Part shown: piece after piece, positions 6,772-8,331 of the stretch
Layout: each line of letters opens with the position of its first letter
Numbering within the stretch: the first letter of the stretch is position 1
From: Blastocatellia bacterium
GTDB lineage: Bacteria; Acidobacteriota; Blastocatellia; Pyrinomonadales; Pyrinomonadaceae
Length of the DNA stretch: 8,331 nucleotides
Direction: 5' to 3'
NCBI GenBank assembly: GCA_003488005.1
Contig: DNND01000013.1
Coordinates: forward strand, 11,433 to 19,763
Program-made: the position numbers and the translations under genes
The notes under the pieces: model-generated
What the model saw: only the letters and a program-made list of their open reading frames with translations
Told to the model about the DNA's origin: nothing
Databases searched by the model: none

Positions 6772-6804
6772 GTGAACGTTAAGTTAACTTCCCAGTTTCG
6801 TGCT

Positions 6805-8331
6805 TCAGTTAGGCCGGCCGAAATCGAGATAAACCGTTTGGCCCGATTGCAATTCAGTCCCGGGTTGGGGCGTTTGCTTTATTACGCGCCCTTCACCATG
6901 CGCCTCAAGTTGCAAACCAAGTTGCGCACAGGCGCGCGCCACATCGCGCACGCTGCGCCCGCGCAGGTCAGGCATCAACATGGACTTGTTGGTCGAGACC
7001 GCATAAACAACTTCACTGCTGTTGGACTTGGAAACCTTGGGCAAGGTGGCGGCACTCGCCCGTTTCTCTTCTTCAATTTGAGTTTGTAGTTTCGCGTCGC
7101 GCACCGGTGCTTCACGCACACTCGCCACCAGCTCGTTCGCGTTTTTGAACTCTGTATCCGGCATCACGCCCATCTCAGGCAGAATCTGTTCGGCAATCTG
7201 ACGAAATACCGGCGCGGCCACGTCACCGCCGTGATAGGCGCCAGCCGGTTCATCGATAACTACGATGATGACTACCGCGGGGTTATTGACCGGTGCAAAG
7301 CCAACAAACGATGCAATGTATTTCGAGTTCGAATACCGCTTGGTCTGCGGGTCGATCTTTTGCGCCGTGCCTGTTTTGCCGGCGGCTGAGTAGCCATCCA
7401 GTTGCGCTTTCTTGGCGGTGCCGTTAAGCGTTACACCTTCGAGCATTCCGCGAAGAGCGTGCGCTGTGTCTTTGCTTATCACTCGATGCTGTTCGGGATT
7501 AGGCCGGTAGATACTTGTGCCCGTAGCTGAACGAATTTCGCGAATCAGGTGCGGCGCGATACGCACGCCGTCGTTAGCCAGCGCACCAAACGCCGCCGCC
7601 ATCTGCAACGGTGTCACACCAACTTCCTGGCCGATCGCAATCGAGCCAATTGAGGAAGGCAGCCAGCGACTGAGCGGATGAATCATGCCGGCAGTCTCGC
7701 CAGGCAATTCAATTCCCGTCCGCGCACCAAAACCAAAACGCGTGATGTAGTCGTACATCGTTGGATCGCCCACTCGCAATCCGAGTTTGATCGCGGCCAC
7801 GTTACTTGATTTGGCGAGCGCTTCGGTCAGCGTCAGGTTTCCGAAAGGATGGTGGTCGTGAATGACGCGTTTGGCGACAGTGATCGAACCCATCTGGCAA
7901 TCAATATGGTCGTCAGGTTTCGCGAGTCCTTTTTCGATGGCCGCGGAGTAGGCAACAACTTTGAAGGTTGAGCCGGGTTCGTAAATATTTTGCAGCGCCC
8001 AATTGGCGCGAGCGGCCGGCGGCGCGGCGCCTACGTTGTTGGGATCAAAGGTAGGAGCGTTTGCCAGCGCCAGAATCTCGCCCGTGTGCGGATCCATGAC
8101 GATTGCGGTTCCCGACTTTGCATGCGACTCGGCGATTGCTGACGTCAACGCTGCTTCGGCCGTGTACTGGATGGACTGATCGATCGTCAGAACGATTGTT
8201 TGGCCCGGCCGGCCGGGAATTTCATTGCTCGCGTAAGCAAGGCCACGCGAGTCTTTTTCAATGAACAGTTTTCCGGGCTCGCCAATTATCCTTTCGTTGA
8301 AAGCTTGCTCAATTCCCGCCAGTCCGTTTCC
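6805..8331 (-). CDS. ftsI: FtsI/PBP3-type transpeptidase with C-terminal PASTA domain (5' end cut off)
   Basis: Class B penicillin-binding protein that crosslinks septal peptidoglycan in the periplasm, as partner of FtsW. The frame is open from the window edge, giving 508 visible residues. The missing part is the N-terminal membrane anchor and most of the non-catalytic domain. The visible part begins at GNGLAGIEQAFNERIIG, followed by LTIDQSIQ (49-56) at the entry to the transpeptidase domain. The catalytic motifs are complete: STFK (121-124, nucleophile S121), SSN (175-177) and KTGT (319-322). After the domain come a charged linker (about 395-440) and one PASTA module (about 450-508) ending in VYLDFGRPN. 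PASTA on a division PBP is well known in Gram-positives such as PBP2x and absent from E. coli FtsI. Position at the head of the mur block supports ftsI rather than another class B PBP. Confidence 0.94.
   Translation of the reverse strand, partial: GNGLAGIEQAFNERIIGEPGKLFIEKDSRGLAYASNEIPGRPGQTIVLTIDQSIQYTAEAALTSAIAESHAKSGTAIVMDPHTGEILALANAPTFDPNNVGAAPPAARANWALQNIYEPGSTFKVVAYSAAIEKGLAKPDDHIDCQMGSITVAKRVIHDHHPFGNLTLTEALAKSSNVAAIKLGLRVGDPTMYDYITRFGFGARTGIELPGETAGMIHPLSRWLPSSIGSIAIGQEVGVTPLQMAAAFGALANDGVRIAPHLIREIRSATGTSIYRPNPEQHRVISKDTAHALRGMLEGVTLNGTAKKAQLDGYSAAGKTGTAQKIDPQTKRYSNSKYIASFVGFAPVNNPAVVIIVVIDEPAGAYHGGDVAAPVFRQIAEQILPEMGVMPDTEFKNANELVASVREAPVRDAKLQTQIEEEKRASAATLPKVSKSNSSEVVYAVSTNKSMLMPDLRGRSVRDVARACAQLGLQLEAHGEGRVIKQTPQPGTELQSGQTVYLDFGRPN

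Noticed and set aside
6781..6790. Perfect 10-bp palindrome AAGTTAACTT after the ftsI stop
   Set aside because: A single short AT-rich palindrome is expected by chance in 8 kb, and there is no second copy or neighbouring promoter element to suggest an operator.
6475..6805. Degenerate remnant of murE between ftsI and murF
   Set aside because: I looked for late MurE features such as the GKGHE motif and found none in the ORF. A small separate gene is the simpler reading, though a profile search would settle it.
6631..7089. Plus-strand open frame of 152 codons opposite the small ORF and the ftsI 3' end
   Set aside because: It covers the PASTA-coding end of ftsI in antisense and shows no protein features. 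The minus-strand ORF in the same interval has a ribosome binding site and stop/start coupling, so that strand is preferred.

Overview
The window is an internal slice of a dcw (division and cell wall) operon with every gene on the minus strand. In transcription order, from high to low coordinates, it reads ftsI (5' end cut off by the window edge), a small unrecognised ORF of 94 codons, murF, mraY, murD, ftsW and murG (last few codons cut off). This is the classical order ftsI-murE-murF-mraY-murD-ftsW-murG, except that murE is absent and the 94-codon ORF sits in its place. Spacing is tight: 45 nt, a 4-nt stop/start overlap, 25 nt, 110 nt, 46 nt and 4 nt. No promoter or convincing intrinsic terminator was seen, so all genes probably lie on one transcript that starts upstream of the window and continues past it.

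The genes work together in peptidoglycan synthesis. MurD adds D-Glu and MurF adds D-Ala-D-Ala to the cytoplasmic UDP-MurNAc peptide. MraY moves the phospho-MurNAc-pentapeptide onto undecaprenyl phosphate to give lipid I, and MurG adds GlcNAc to give lipid II. FtsW (SEDS glycosyltransferase) and FtsI (class B PBP transpeptidase) then polymerise and crosslink septal wall. The MurE step must be encoded elsewhere, or outside the visible operon.

The part that is not textbook lies between genes. The two longest junctions, mraY/murD (3740-3838) and murD/ftsW (2304-2390), each hold an imperfect inverted repeat whose arms are built of about 7-bp tandem units. The unit sequence differs (CAGTCGG type and TTTCAAG type) but the architecture is the same. 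The first is flanked by a direct repeat ATTAAC that includes the mraY stop codon. The second supplies the last ten codons and stop of murD and lies directly against the ftsW start codon. They look like small repeat elements that have settled at gene junctions of an essential operon.

Organism: moderately GC-rich DNA of a peptidoglycan-making bacterium. FtsI carries a C-terminal PASTA domain. That domain, the gene order and my general impression of the intergenic heptamer arrays fit Acidobacteriota (perhaps Blastocatellia) best. This is an inference of low to moderate confidence made without any database comparison.
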